DNA of 35,088 nucleotides from Dethiobacter sp. (GTDB lineage: Bacteria > Bacillota > Dethiobacteria > DTU022 > UBA8154), in NCBI GenBank assembly GCA_003605065.1, contig QZJM01000033.1, positions 1-35,088 of the forward strand, written 5' to 3'. Shown piece by piece: positions 8,211 to 16,372 of this stretch; the stretch's first letter is position 1; every line of letters begins with the position of its first letter. The notes under the pieces were generated by a model. That model saw only the letters and a list, made by a program, of their open reading frames with translations, was not told where the DNA came from and did not search any database. Position numbers and translations under genes: made by a program.

Positions 8211-8279
8211 GCGGATATAAGCTTTCTTCCCTATAACTTCTCTCTAAGACTATCAGCTTGAGAGACCGACAGTATCCGC
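8211..8279. repeat. Nested inverted repeat in the bioY/activase convergent gap
   Basis: GCGGATA (8211-8217) pairs with TATCCGC (8273-8279). Inside it, a second stem TCTCTC(T)AAG / CTTGAGAGA pairs around an 8-nt loop. A further short hairpin (GATGGAT / ATCCATC) follows at about 8282-8306. No long T-run follows on either strand, so it is not a classical intrinsic terminator, although it could still serve as a bidirectional transcript end. Confidence 0.5.
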
Positions 8280-8316
8280 GGGATGGATAAAAAATTGCAC
8301 ATCCATCTGTTTAATT

Positions 8317-9102
8317 CTATCCTTCCTTTTTTTCCAGCCCTTCCTCAGCCAGGAGAGCGGCACCAAGGGCTCCCACCACCTGGGGCTCCTGCGGTACTGT
8401 TATTTTAATTCCCAGACTTTCCTGCAGCGCTTTGACGATGGCTGCGTTTTTAGCCACACCCCCGGTCATCATTAATGTTCCTTCAACTCCGACACGGTTG
8501 GCCATGCTTACAGTACGCTCCACGATAGAGGTAATGATACCTTTAACAATTTCTTCCCTGGGATAGCCTTCAGCGATCAGGGAAACCACTTCCGACTCGG
8601 CAAAAACTGTGCACATACTGCTGATGGTTACCGTTTTCCTGGCCAGCGGCGCCAGACGGGACATCTCTGCCAGGTCCATCTCCAGGGCATGGGCCATTAC
8701 TTCCAGGAAGCGCCCCGTCCCCGCAGCACATTTTTCATTCATAACAAAGTCAACTACTTTACCCCGGGAATTGAGGCGTATAACCTTGCTATCCTGGCCA
8801 CCAATATCGATTACAGTCCGCACCCCGGAATCCAGGGAAAAAGCTCCCCTGCCGTGACAGGTTATCTCTGTAACTTTTTCATGAGCAAAAGGAGCACTTA
8901 CCCTCCCGTAACCGGTGGCAATAATATATTGTAAGTTATCCCGGGCCAGGCCGCTTTTTTCCAGGGCCATCTGCATGGCTTTTTCTGCGGCCACTTTGCT
9001 GTTTGCTCCGGTGGAAACGATAATACCGGCCAGGATTTTCCCTTTTTCCAGGATCACTACTTCTGTCGATAAAGAACCTATATCAACACCGGCAACAGGC
9101 AA
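8317..9102 (-). CDS. 2-hydroxyacyl-CoA dehydratase activase (BadF/HgdC ATPase family)
   Basis: Activases of this family are homodimeric ASKHA-fold ATPases with one [4Fe-4S] cluster between subunits. They drive one electron at very low potential into a dehydratase or reductase partner using ATP. Visible motifs are the phosphate loop VDIGSLSTEVVIL, TGYGRV, the second phosphate loop DIGGQDSKVI, MNEKCAAGTGRFLE and SSMCTVFAESEV. Cys125 and Cys164 are the expected cluster ligands. The MMTGGVAKN motif of the adenosine pocket is also present. The track starts at 9222 inside the upstream gene. A purine-rich GGAGGGGAGGGG followed by TTG at 9102 fits better and gives 261 residues, normal for the family. 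It follows its partner subunit by 37 nt and ends the operon. Confidence 0.9.
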   Translation of the reverse strand: MPVAGVDIGSLSTEVVILEKGKILAGIIVSTGANSKVAAEKAMQMALEKSGLARDNLQYIIATGYGRVSAPFAHEKVTEITCHGRGAFSLDSGVRTVIDIGGQDSKVIRLNSRGKVVDFVMNEKCAAGTGRFLEVMAHALEMDLAEMSRLAPLARKTVTISSMCTVFAESEVVSLIAEGYPREEIVKGIITSIVERTVSMANRVGVEGTLMMTGGVAKNAAIVKALQESLGIKITVPQEPQVVGALGAALLAEEGLEKKEG

Positions 9103-9139
9103 AATATTCCCCTCCCCTCCTGTTGTATTATGTTTTTTT

Positions 9140-10396
9140 TCAGGCAAGCATTTCCAGAAAGCCGTCAATCCTGGTTTGCACCTGCCCGGGAGCATAATTG
9201 CGGTTATCGATGCAATCACCATCCAGCACCAGAAAAGGCAGCCCCTCTTTCTGCAAAGAATCGCGTATCATCCTTAAAGAACCGCAGCTCTGCCGGCAGC
9301 CCCAGTGGGAAAAATGGATTACCCCGTCAACATTATAATCCGCGGCCAGTTCTTTAATAATTTCTATCCTGCGGCTAATGTGCCCGTAACTGAAATGGGA
9401 GAGCATGCGCCCGGCGATAGACTCCAGCGGCCTGCTAACATCCATAGCCCCCCAGTAGACGTGATTAAATTCCTCAAAAACAACCCTGGCCCCTTTTTCT
9501 TCCAGGTATTCCAGAATATTATTCCTGTAAAATGGCGGGAGATGCAGCCACAGCAGTTTGAAACGGAGAGGTTTTTCAGGGGTCTTTTTCTCCCTGATTC
9601 TCTCCTCCAGTTCCCGGGCCAGGGTCTCATACACGCGCAGCATGGCCCGGCTTCCCAGACCGGTAAAATTCAGGTAAAGATAACTAAAGGCTTCCCTGGA
9701 AGTCAGAGGGGAATAGGGGTGCCTGCGCAGCTCGTTAATTTCCTGCATGGCCCGGCGGGTTCCCTCAGCATTGGCAACAGCTTCCTGCAGCTTCCCGTTT
9801 TGTAAAGTGATACCTGTAATTTCCTCCAGGGACGAGATAATTTGCTTAAGCTGGCCAATTACATAATTAAGGGAATCATCCTCCTGTTCCACCGGCACAT
9901 CCAGGAGCATAAAGGGGCGATGATAGACCCTGGCCAGGCTTCCGAACATCAGGACAGCGCCTTCACATAGATGGGAACTGGCACAAAAAGCGCTGGGTAA
10001 GGGATAATAATGTGAAAAAAGCCCACCTATGGCACAACGATGAAAAGAGCAGTTATCCCTTCCCCACCACCTGCTCTCCGCTTCCCTGAGAAAATTTCCC
10101 TGAAATCCCAAAGAAGCTGCCAGGGCTGCGGCTATCTCCGGAGAAAAAGCAGGGATTCCCATGGCGTGAAGCAACTCCGTGGGGAAAAAAGCGCTTGTCC
10201 ATACAAACGGCAGCCGCCTGTTATAAACCTTTTTAGTTTGTTCCAGCCCGTACTCCACCATCATGGCCGTAGCCCTGTAGGGAAACTTGAGCAGGTTGTA
10301 CCGTACCATGGCCTGCCCCAGGGAATAGATCGCTGGCCGACGCAGCATATCCGGTCCTTTTTCCCGGGCCATGTATTTTTTGATCAAATCGAGCAA
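9140..10396 (-). CDS. 2-hydroxyacyl-CoA dehydratase-family subunit (HgdB-like), cysteine-rich variant
   Basis: This 418-residue protein belongs to the HgdB/BcrB/FldB family (2-hydroxyglutaryl-CoA dehydratase D-component), whose members bind an active-site iron-sulfur cluster fed by an activase. The fold marks are SAFFPTELLHAMGIPAFSPE near residue 68, the central SAFCASSHLCEGAVL and the C-terminal HFSHWGCRQSCGSLRMIRDS. The ending GQVQTRIDGFLEML is also typical. The usual first cysteine before the proline-glutamate motif is absent. There are seven cysteines, mostly paired: 116/121, 138/144, 367/371 and 395. This could mean a different cluster, perhaps like the double-cubane proteins; that is speculation. 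The start is TTG at 10396 with AGGGGG 7 nt upstream, 15 nt after the previous gene. No CoA-transferase is adjacent, so the substrate is unknown. Confidence 0.85.
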   Translation of the reverse strand: MLDLIKKYMAREKGPDMLRRPAIYSLGQAMVRYNLLKFPYRATAMMVEYGLEQTKKVYNRRLPFVWTSAFFPTELLHAMGIPAFSPEIAAALAASLGFQGNFLREAESRWWGRDNCSFHRCAIGGLFSHYYPLPSAFCASSHLCEGAVLMFGSLARVYHRPFMLLDVPVEQEDDSLNYVIGQLKQIISSLEEITGITLQNGKLQEAVANAEGTRRAMQEINELRRHPYSPLTSREAFSYLYLNFTGLGSRAMLRVYETLARELEERIREKKTPEKPLRFKLLWLHLPPFYRNNILEYLEEKGARVVFEEFNHVYWGAMDVSRPLESIAGRMLSHFSYGHISRRIEIIKELAADYNVDGVIHFSHWGCRQSCGSLRMIRDSLQKEGLPFLVLDGDCIDNRNYAPGQVQTRIDGFLEMLA

Positions 10397-10411
10397 GTTA
10401 TTTCCCCCTGT

Positions 10412-11509
10412 TTACCTGATCATCTCCAGAAAAGCGGAGATACGGGTGCGCATCTGTCCCGTTCCTGCCGAAGCATATTCCCCTTCCAGAATGAGCACGG
10501 GGATATCCTTTACGATTTCTTTTAACAGCTGGCCGTAATAGTACCAGGGATCACAAAATTTCAGGTAAAAAAAGATCATACCTTCAATCTGATATTTTTT
10601 AAGCATATCTTCAAGCTTAGCTAAATTTTCCCCGGCAGACTTCATACGGGCACAGGGCTCTCTCTGCAGGTACTGGCGGGCCAGGAAACTGTAGGGGTCC
10701 TCTCCGGCCTCCGGTTCCCCTGTAAATTGGAGGATACGCCTTCCGATACAGAGATCATCGAGAACCAGGACTCCTCCTGATTCATGGATTAATTTCGCCA
10801 GGCCCCCGGGCATTGAACTTCCCGTAAGAAAAATACGGGGGCCGTTCAGGGTGTTTTTCTTATTAAAAATATCCCGGGAATAAGCCTCGTAAATTTCCTG
10901 AAAATCCGCCGGGGGAAGGATCGTAAAGGCCTCCACAAGGCGGATTAGCTCATGCCCATCTGCAGCCACTTGGCCCTCCCGCCGTTCATAAAGCTGCTGC
11001 AGCCTTCGCCGGTTTTCCCGGTAAAGGTAAATTTGTTCCCAGAGCTCTTTTTCGGTGCTCTCAATTCCGCGGTATTTACTTAAAGCCCGGTGAAATTTTC
11101 GCAGCACCTGGGACCAGAACTCCCGGGCCGGCTGGGAATCGTACCTGGGAAGATCCAGTAAATAGCTGAAAGAGCAGGAACTGTATTTTTGTAAAGCAAA
11201 AAAGAGGTGTGACATGGCCAGGCAGGAATTTACCAGAACCACACCTTCCAAATTTTTTTCCTCTCCCTTAAGAACCCTTTCCAGACAGCCCCGTACAAAA
11301 AAACAAAGGCTGGAATGCAGAAAAGAATCGGCATAATAAGATGTCCCTTCCTTACCGGAAAAACGATAAGGGTGCAGCCCGCAGGAGGAAATTATTTCCA
11401 CCGGCGTGTAGCTGCAAAACCAGGCTATCTTACCATTTTTTTGCCGGAAATCGTTTTCCGCTTCTTCCAGTCTCTGCCAAAAAGCTTCTTCCCAAGCTGT
11501 CTGTCCCAA
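10412..11509 (-). CDS. 2-hydroxyacyl-CoA dehydratase-family subunit with canonical three-cysteine motif
   Basis: This 365-residue protein is the second dehydratase-family subunit. It shows the family pattern in order: WFCSYTPVEIISSCGLHPYR (Cys32), VLVNSCLAMSHL (Cys96), FYLKFCDPWYYY (Cys319) and the C-terminal GQMRTRISAFLEM. Cys32, Cys96 and Cys319 sit where the three cluster-ligating cysteines of 2-hydroxyglutaryl-CoA dehydratase subunits lie, so a [4Fe-4S] cluster is likely. It starts with TTG at 11509, 7 nt after GGAGG and 26 nt after ysxC. With the next subunit it probably forms a heterodimer served by the activase. Whether it dehydrates a 2-hydroxyacyl-CoA or reduces something else cannot be told from sequence. 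Confidence 0.85.
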   Translation of the reverse strand: MGQTAWEEAFWQRLEEAENDFRQKNGKIAWFCSYTPVEIISSCGLHPYRFSGKEGTSYYADSFLHSSLCFFVRGCLERVLKGEEKNLEGVVLVNSCLAMSHLFFALQKYSSCSFSYLLDLPRYDSQPAREFWSQVLRKFHRALSKYRGIESTEKELWEQIYLYRENRRRLQQLYERREGQVAADGHELIRLVEAFTILPPADFQEIYEAYSRDIFNKKNTLNGPRIFLTGSSMPGGLAKLIHESGGVLVLDDLCIGRRILQFTGEPEAGEDPYSFLARQYLQREPCARMKSAGENLAKLEDMLKKYQIEGMIFFYLKFCDPWYYYGQLLKEIVKDIPVLILEGEYASAGTGQMRTRISAFLEMIR

Positions 11510-11535
11510 AACGCTTCCTCCGCGAAAAACTTTGT

Positions 11536-12126
11536 TTAATCAGCTTCTTCAAGCTTTTTTTCTATAATCCTGCACAGCTCCTCCCGTCCTTCCCTTGTTC
11601 CCGAAGAAAAAAGCAGTACTTCTTCAGGGGCAACTTCTAAAGCACGGGCAACGAGCTGTCTCTGTTTTTCCCTTTTTCCACGGGGAACTTTATCGGCTTT
11701 GGTAGCCACCACCACGGCTGGCAAAGAGAAATGGCGCAGCCAGGCAGCCATCTGTTGATCCTGTTCAGAAGGCTCATGACGCAAATCTACCAGGAGAATA
11801 ACCATGATTATGGTCTTCCTGTTTACAAGGAAATCCTCAATAAGGGAACCCCATTCCTTCTGCTGCTGGTGGGAAACCCTGGCATAGCCGTACCCCGGCA
11901 GGTCAACAAGAAACCATGAATCGTTAACAAAATAAAAATGAACAGCACGGGTTTTACCGGGAGTATTGCTTGTCCTGGCCAGGTTCCTGCGTTCTACCAG
12001 GGTATTAATAAGCGAGGACTTACCCACATTAGAACGCCCGGCCAGGGCAATCTCCGGGAATCTTTCCGGCGGAAAATCGTTCTTACTGCAAGCTAACTTT
12101 AAGAGTTCCGCTTTCTTTACTTTCAT
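11536..12126 (-). CDS. ysxC: Ribosome-assembly GTPase YsxC/EngB (YihA)
   Basis: EngB-family GTPases act in assembly of the large ribosomal subunit. The 196-residue protein carries G1 [12 protein letters not shown], the G2 threonine in [12 protein letters not shown]3 DLPGYGYA, G4 TKADK and a G5-like SSGT. The start overlaps the end of lonA by 44 nt in another frame, with only a weak purine stretch before the ATG, so it is probably translated by coupling. Location directly after lonA matches the order tig-clpX-lonB-lonA-ysxC known from Bacillus subtilis. Confidence 0.95.
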   Translation of the reverse strand: MKVKKAELLKLACSKNDFPPERFPEIALAGRSNVGKSSLINTLVERRNLARTSNTPGKTRAVHFYFVNDSWFLVDLPGYGYARVSHQQQKEWGSLIEDFLVNRKTIIMVILLVDLRHEPSEQDQQMAAWLRHFSLPAVVVATKADKVPRGKREKQRQLVARALEVAPEEVLLFSSGTREGREELCRIIEKKLEEAD

Positions 12127-14440
12127 CTTTTTCTTTCTTCAATAAGGCTTTTTCCAAAACCTGGTCGATGTGTTCCACAAAAACAAATTCCATCCGCCTG
12201 CGCACATTGCCGGGAATTTCTGCCAGATCCTTCTTGTTGTCCACGGGAAGAATGATTCTTTTTATACCGGCACGGTGGGCGGCAAGAACTTTCTCTTTAA
12301 CGCCCCCGACAGGAAGTACCCGGCCTCTTAAAGTAATCTCACCGGTCATGGCCACCTGGTGATCAACCTGTATACGGGTCAGTGCTGAAATCATGGCCGC
12401 AGCCATGGTTATTCCTGCAGAAGGTCCATCTTTGGGTATAGCTCCTTCAGGGACATGAATATGAATGTCATATTCATTATGAAAATTTTCGTCAATACCC
12501 AGGGCTTCGACCCTGGAACGAATAAAGCTCAAAGCAGCATGGGCCGATTCCTGCATAATATCTCCCAGTTTACCGGTCAGGATAAGTTTGCCTTTGCCCT
12601 TCATTAAAGTTACTTCAATGGCCAGCAGATCCCCTCCCGACTCTGTCCAGGCCACACCCATGGCCACACCGATCTCATTTTCCGTTTCGGCCAGTCCGTA
12701 GCGAAAGCGAGGGGGGCCAAGGTATTTATGCAAATTACTGCGGCTTATGGTAACACGGTAACCGTTGTTTTTGACAACTTCCCGGGCTGTTTTCCGGCAT
12801 ATATTGGCAATCTCTCTTTCCAGGTTCCGCACACCGGCTTCTCTGGTATATTCCCTGACAATATGGCGGATCGTCCCTTCGGAAATACGCAAGTTTTTTT
12901 CGGAAAGCCCGTTTTCCTGTAACTGCTTGTTGATAAGATGCCTTTGGGCGATCTTGACCTTTTCTTCTTCCGTATACCCCGGTAAATAGATGGCCTCCAT
13001 ACGGTCCAAAAGGGGCTGCGGTATGGTGAAACGGTTATTGGCCGTGGTAATAAACATTACCTGGGACAGATCAAAAGGGACTTCGATATAATGATCGCTG
13101 AAGGAATTGTTCTGCTCCGGATCCAGGACCTCCAGGAGAGCAGAAGAAGGATCGCCCCGGAAATCGGTAGACATTTTATCCACTTCGTCGAGCAGAAAAA
13201 CAGGATTACGGGATTTGGCCTGGCGAATACCCTGGATAATCCTGCCGGGAAGCGCTCCCACGTAAGTCCGGCGATGACCTCGTATTTCGGCCTCGTCCCT
13301 GACACCTCCCAGGGAAATACGCACAAACTTTCTCTCCAGGGCCCTGGCAATGGAACGCGCCAGTGAAGTCTTTCCTACACCGGGCGGGCCTATCAGGCAG
13401 AGAATGGGCCCCTTTATTTTTTGAGTCAGGCTACGCACGGCCAGGTATTCAATAATCCGTTCTTTAACTTTCTCCAGGCCGTAGTGGTCTTCATCCAGAA
13501 TTTTTTCCACGATCTTGAGATCGAGGCGGTCTTCAGTCTGAACAGACCAGGGAAGCTCCAGCATCCAGTCCAGATATGTCCTGATTACAACGGCTTCCGC
13601 TGCGGCTGAAGGCATTTTTTCCAGGCGCTCGATTTCCTTGATAACTTTCTTCTCTACTTCCTCCGGCAGATCAACGTCCTTCATTTTATCCCGGTACTCC
13701 TCCGCTTCCGCGGTTCGTTCGTCTCTCTCCCCCAGTTCCTTTTGAATGGCCTTCATCTGTTCCCTCAGATAGTACTCTTTCTGGGTTTTTTCCATCTGCT
13801 TACGTACACGTAAGTTTATCTTTCTCTCCAGCTCCAGGATCTCCATCTCGTGGCCTAAGATTTCGGCCAGTATCTCCAACCTGTCTTTGGGATCGACAGC
13901 TTCCAGAATGCTCTGCTTCTGGTCAATTTTTAACGATAAATGTGAAGTAATAATATCCGCCAGCCTACCCGGTTCTTCAATTTCCGAAACAGTGGAAAGG
14001 ATTTCCAGGGGAATTTTTTTGCTTAATTTTATATATTGTTCAAATTGTACAAGAACGCTGCGCATCAGCGCTTCCGTTTCAGCAGTTTTTATTTCACTTT
14101 CCTCCAATTCTTCTGCCATTACTTTAAAGTAAGGTTGACTGTGTAGAAAATCCTTGATCCGTACACGGTTCAACCCTTCCACCAGGACACGAATAGTTCC
14201 TCCCGGAAGCTTTAACATCTGCTTAATGTTAACTATTGTTCCCAGGAGGTAGAGATCGCCGGTTTCCGGTTCATCGATCTGTGCTTCTTTCTGGGCAACC
14301 AGCAAAATTAAATTTTCTTTTAACATGGCTTCATCCAGAGCCTTTTTGGAACATTCTCTTCCCACATCAAGGTGAAGAACCATGTTAGGAAAAACAATAA
14401 CGCCACGTAAAGGCAGCAGTGGTAGTTCTTTGATACTCAT
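12083..14440 (-). CDS. lonA: ATP-dependent Lon protease (LonA)
   Basis: LonA is the cytosolic hexameric AAA+ serine protease that degrades damaged and regulatory proteins. The 785-residue chain has the substrate-binding LON domain (about residues 5-200), then a coiled-coil linker. Walker A is GPPGVGKT at 351-358 and Walker B FLLDEVD at 415-421. The protease domain has the catalytic Ser674 in DGPSAG and Lys717 in [15 protein letters not shown], 43 residues apart as in E. coli Lon. The ATG at 14440 follows GGGGAGGAG. It lies 105 nt after lonB. I see no CtsR or CIRCE site before it. Confidence 0.97.
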   Translation of the reverse strand: MSIKELPLLPLRGVIVFPNMVLHLDVGRECSKKALDEAMLKENLILLVAQKEAQIDEPETGDLYLLGTIVNIKQMLKLPGGTIRVLVEGLNRVRIKDFLHSQPYFKVMAEELEESEIKTAETEALMRSVLVQFEQYIKLSKKIPLEILSTVSEIEEPGRLADIITSHLSLKIDQKQSILEAVDPKDRLEILAEILGHEMEILELERKINLRVRKQMEKTQKEYYLREQMKAIQKELGERDERTAEAEEYRDKMKDVDLPEEVEKKVIKEIERLEKMPSAAAEAVVIRTYLDWMLELPWSVQTEDRLDLKIVEKILDEDHYGLEKVKERIIEYLAVRSLTQKIKGPILCLIGPPGVGKTSLARSIARALERKFVRISLGGVRDEAEIRGHRRTYVGALPGRIIQGIRQAKSRNPVFLLDEVDKMSTDFRGDPSSALLEVLDPEQNNSFSDHYIEVPFDLSQVMFITTANNRFTIPQPLLDRMEAIYLPGYTEEEKVKIAQRHLINKQLQENGLSEKNLRISEGTIRHIVREYTREAGVRNLEREIANICRKTAREVVKNNGYRVTISRSNLHKYLGPPRFRYGLAETENEIGVAMGVAWTESGGDLLAIEVTLMKGKGKLILTGKLGDIMQESAHAALSFIRSRVEALGIDENFHNEYDIHIHVPEGAIPKDGPSAGITMAAAMISALTRIQVDHQVAMTGEITLRGRVLPVGGVKEKVLAAHRAGIKRIILPVDNKKDLAEIPGNVRRRMEFVFVEHIDQVLEKALLKKEKDESKESGTLKVSLQ

Positions 14441-14545
14441 TATCTCTCCTCCCCTTTCAATATGTGGGACCGGTAAATCTTTTTAAAAAAAATAACCTTG
14501 CCCCCTTTATTTCTATGCTGAAAGTTATTTTCCTCTTTTCTTAGC

Positions 14546-16246
14546 TTAACTTCCTCTTTTGGCATTAAAAGAAAGGGAACTGGCGGCATAAAGCTCGCTT
14601 TCCTGGCGGAATGACGGTTCCCATTGCTCTGTTTTTACCAGGGCCTTTTCTAAAATTTCGCTTATATGGGTCACAAGAATTATTTCAATATCATTCTTTG
14701 CTTTATAAATATGCTGCCAATTCTTATTTGGGATAAATATTTTCTTTGCGCCTGCCTCCCGGGCCGCATCAATTTTAGCCGATACACCACCCACAGGGCA
14801 GACAAAGCCCCTGATGGAAAGTTCCCCCGTCATGGCGATGGTATTATCAACGGGAATCCCCCTGAGAGCTGAATAAACAGCTGTGGCAATGCCCACTCCG
14901 GCCGAGGGCCCGTCGACAGGAACACCCCCGGGGAAATTAAGGTGGATATCGTAATTACGCATACTTTCTCCCAGGAGGCGGCCCAGGACAGTGAGAACAT
15001 TCTCCACTGAACCCTTGGCTGTACCCTTGCGGCGGAGTGTCCGGCCCATGCCGCCCACCTCTTCTTCTTCCACGATTCCGGTAATGTTGAGCCGTCCCTC
15101 ACCTTTTTCCACGGGAATTACCGAGGCTTCAATCTCCAGGATTGCTCCCAGATTGGAGCCGTAAACTGCCAGCCCGTTAACCAGGCCGACCTGGGGATAT
15201 TCGGGAATCTTTTTCTCCGGCCTTGGTGACAGCCTGCTGTTATTAACAACCCATTCCATATCTTCAATTTCCAGGGTATTTCTCCCTTCACCCTGGGCAA
15301 TGCCTACGGCCAGCTGGACCATGTTTACAGCATCCCTGCCGTTAATGGCAAAGGTAGTTATTACTTTTAAAGCTTCGGGGGTCAGACTAAAACCCACCCT
15401 CCGTGTGGCATTAAGGGCAATCTTTCCGATCTCCTCCGGTGAAAGAACACGGAAGAAAATCTCCATGCAGCGGGAACGCACTGCCGGCGGAAGTTCCTCT
15501 GCCTGGCGTGTTGTAGCTCCTATGAGGCGGAAATCCGCCGGTAAACCGTTCTGAAAAATTTCATGGATATGCCGGGGTATATTTCGCTCTTCGCTGTTAT
15601 AATAAGCGCTTTCCAGAAAAACCTTACGATCTTCTAAAACTTTGAGCAGTTTATTGATTTGGATAGGATGCAGCTCACCGATTTCGTCGATAAAAAGTAT
15701 ACCGCCATGAGCCTTGGTTACCGCTCCCGGTTTTGGCTGGGGTATTCCCGCCATGCCCAGGGGCCCGGCTCCCTGATAAATAGGATCGTGAACAGTACCC
15801 ATCAAGGGATCAGCGATACCCCTTTCGTCAAAGCGCAGAGTGGTAGCATCAACCTCCACAAATTTAGCATCTTTAGTAAAAGGGGAAAGGTCATTTTTTT
15901 TGGCCTCTTCCAGAACCAGCCGTGCCGCTGCAGTTTTTCCAATTCCGGGAGGACCGTAAAGCAAGACATGCTGGGGGTTTGGGCCACAAAGAGCTGCGCG
16001 TAAAGCCTTAAGCCCCTCATCCTGGCCGATGATTTCATCGAAAGAGGAAGGACGAACTTTTTCAGAAAGAGGTTCTGTAAGGGAAAGGGAGCGCAGGCGG
16101 TGGAGCTCTTCCATTTCCTTGGATGATTCCCTGTCTATGGCCACCTTGCTCCCCCTTTGATTGCGCAAAAGGTTCCAAAAGTAAAGGCCTATTACAACAG
16201 CAAAAAACAGTTGGATTATGCCAACCATGCCAGCCCAACCGTACAA
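14546..16246 (-). CDS. lonB: Membrane-anchored ATP-dependent protease LonB
   Basis: LonB is a Lon paralogue without the long N-terminal domain; in Bacillus it is made in the forespore and associates with membranes. The 566-residue protein begins with a hydrophobic anchor (about residues 7-27, MVGIIQLFFAVVIGLYFW). It then has Walker A GPPGIGKT at 98-105, Walker B ILFIDEIGE and the protease dyad Ser448 (DGPSAG) with Lys491 (CPVGGVSAK), again 43 residues apart. The start is TTG at 16246, 8 nt after a strong AGGAGG. That ribosome binding site is the 3' arm of a 10-bp inverted repeat, described separately. A terminator-like hairpin separates it from clpX, so expression may be partly independent. 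Its presence hints at a spore former. Confidence 0.94.
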   Translation of the reverse strand: MYGWAGMVGIIQLFFAVVIGLYFWNLLRNQRGSKVAIDRESSKEMEELHRLRSLSLTEPLSEKVRPSSFDEIIGQDEGLKALRAALCGPNPQHVLLYGPPGIGKTAAARLVLEEAKKNDLSPFTKDAKFVEVDATTLRFDERGIADPLMGTVHDPIYQGAGPLGMAGIPQPKPGAVTKAHGGILFIDEIGELHPIQINKLLKVLEDRKVFLESAYYNSEERNIPRHIHEIFQNGLPADFRLIGATTRQAEELPPAVRSRCMEIFFRVLSPEEIGKIALNATRRVGFSLTPEALKVITTFAINGRDAVNMVQLAVGIAQGEGRNTLEIEDMEWVVNNSRLSPRPEKKIPEYPQVGLVNGLAVYGSNLGAILEIEASVIPVEKGEGRLNITGIVEEEEVGGMGRTLRRKGTAKGSVENVLTVLGRLLGESMRNYDIHLNFPGGVPVDGPSAGVGIATAVYSALRGIPVDNTIAMTGELSIRGFVCPVGGVSAKIDAAREAGAKKIFIPNKNWQHIYKAKNDIEIILVTHISEILEKALVKTEQWEPSFRQESELYAASSLSFNAKRGS

Positions 16247-16256
16247 TGTCCCAACC

Positions 16257-16310
16257 TCCTTCTCAGATTTATAGTTACAAGTCGCTTAATCTATTATTTC
16301 CTGAGAAGGA
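16257..16310 (-). promoter_or_regulatory. Leader hairpin that would cover the lonB ribosome binding site
   Basis: TCCTTCTCAG and CTGAGAAGGA form a perfect 10-bp inverted repeat with a 34-nt AT-rich loop. In the minus-strand RNA the second arm contains most of the lonB Shine-Dalgarno sequence (AAGGAGG), so pairing would hide it. This is seen in the sequence; regulation (temperature, coupling or a protein) is inferred. If transcription began at the TATAAA inside the loop, the first arm would be missing and the hairpin would not form. Confidence 0.55.
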
Positions 16311-16326
16311 GACAAATAACCATATA

Positions 16327-16365
16327 GAAAAAATTGTAAAGGGTGGCCGCCCGAAGGGGCCACCC
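16327..16365 (-). terminator. Terminator-like hairpin after clpX
   Basis: On the minus strand GGGTGGCC / GGCCACCC forms an 8-bp GC-rich stem. Its inner part closes on a UUCG-type loop, and TTTACAATTTTTT follows. It starts 8 nt after the clpX stop. It should end or attenuate transcripts of tig-clpP-clpX before lonB. Confidence 0.85.
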
Positions 16366-16372
16366 CGCAAAA

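Noticed and set aside
14489-14531. Terminator between lonB and lonA (AAAATAAC / GTTATTTT then T-run)
   Set aside because: The stem is nearly all A-T with a 27-nt loop, too weak to call with confidence, although it is followed by a T-rich stretch.
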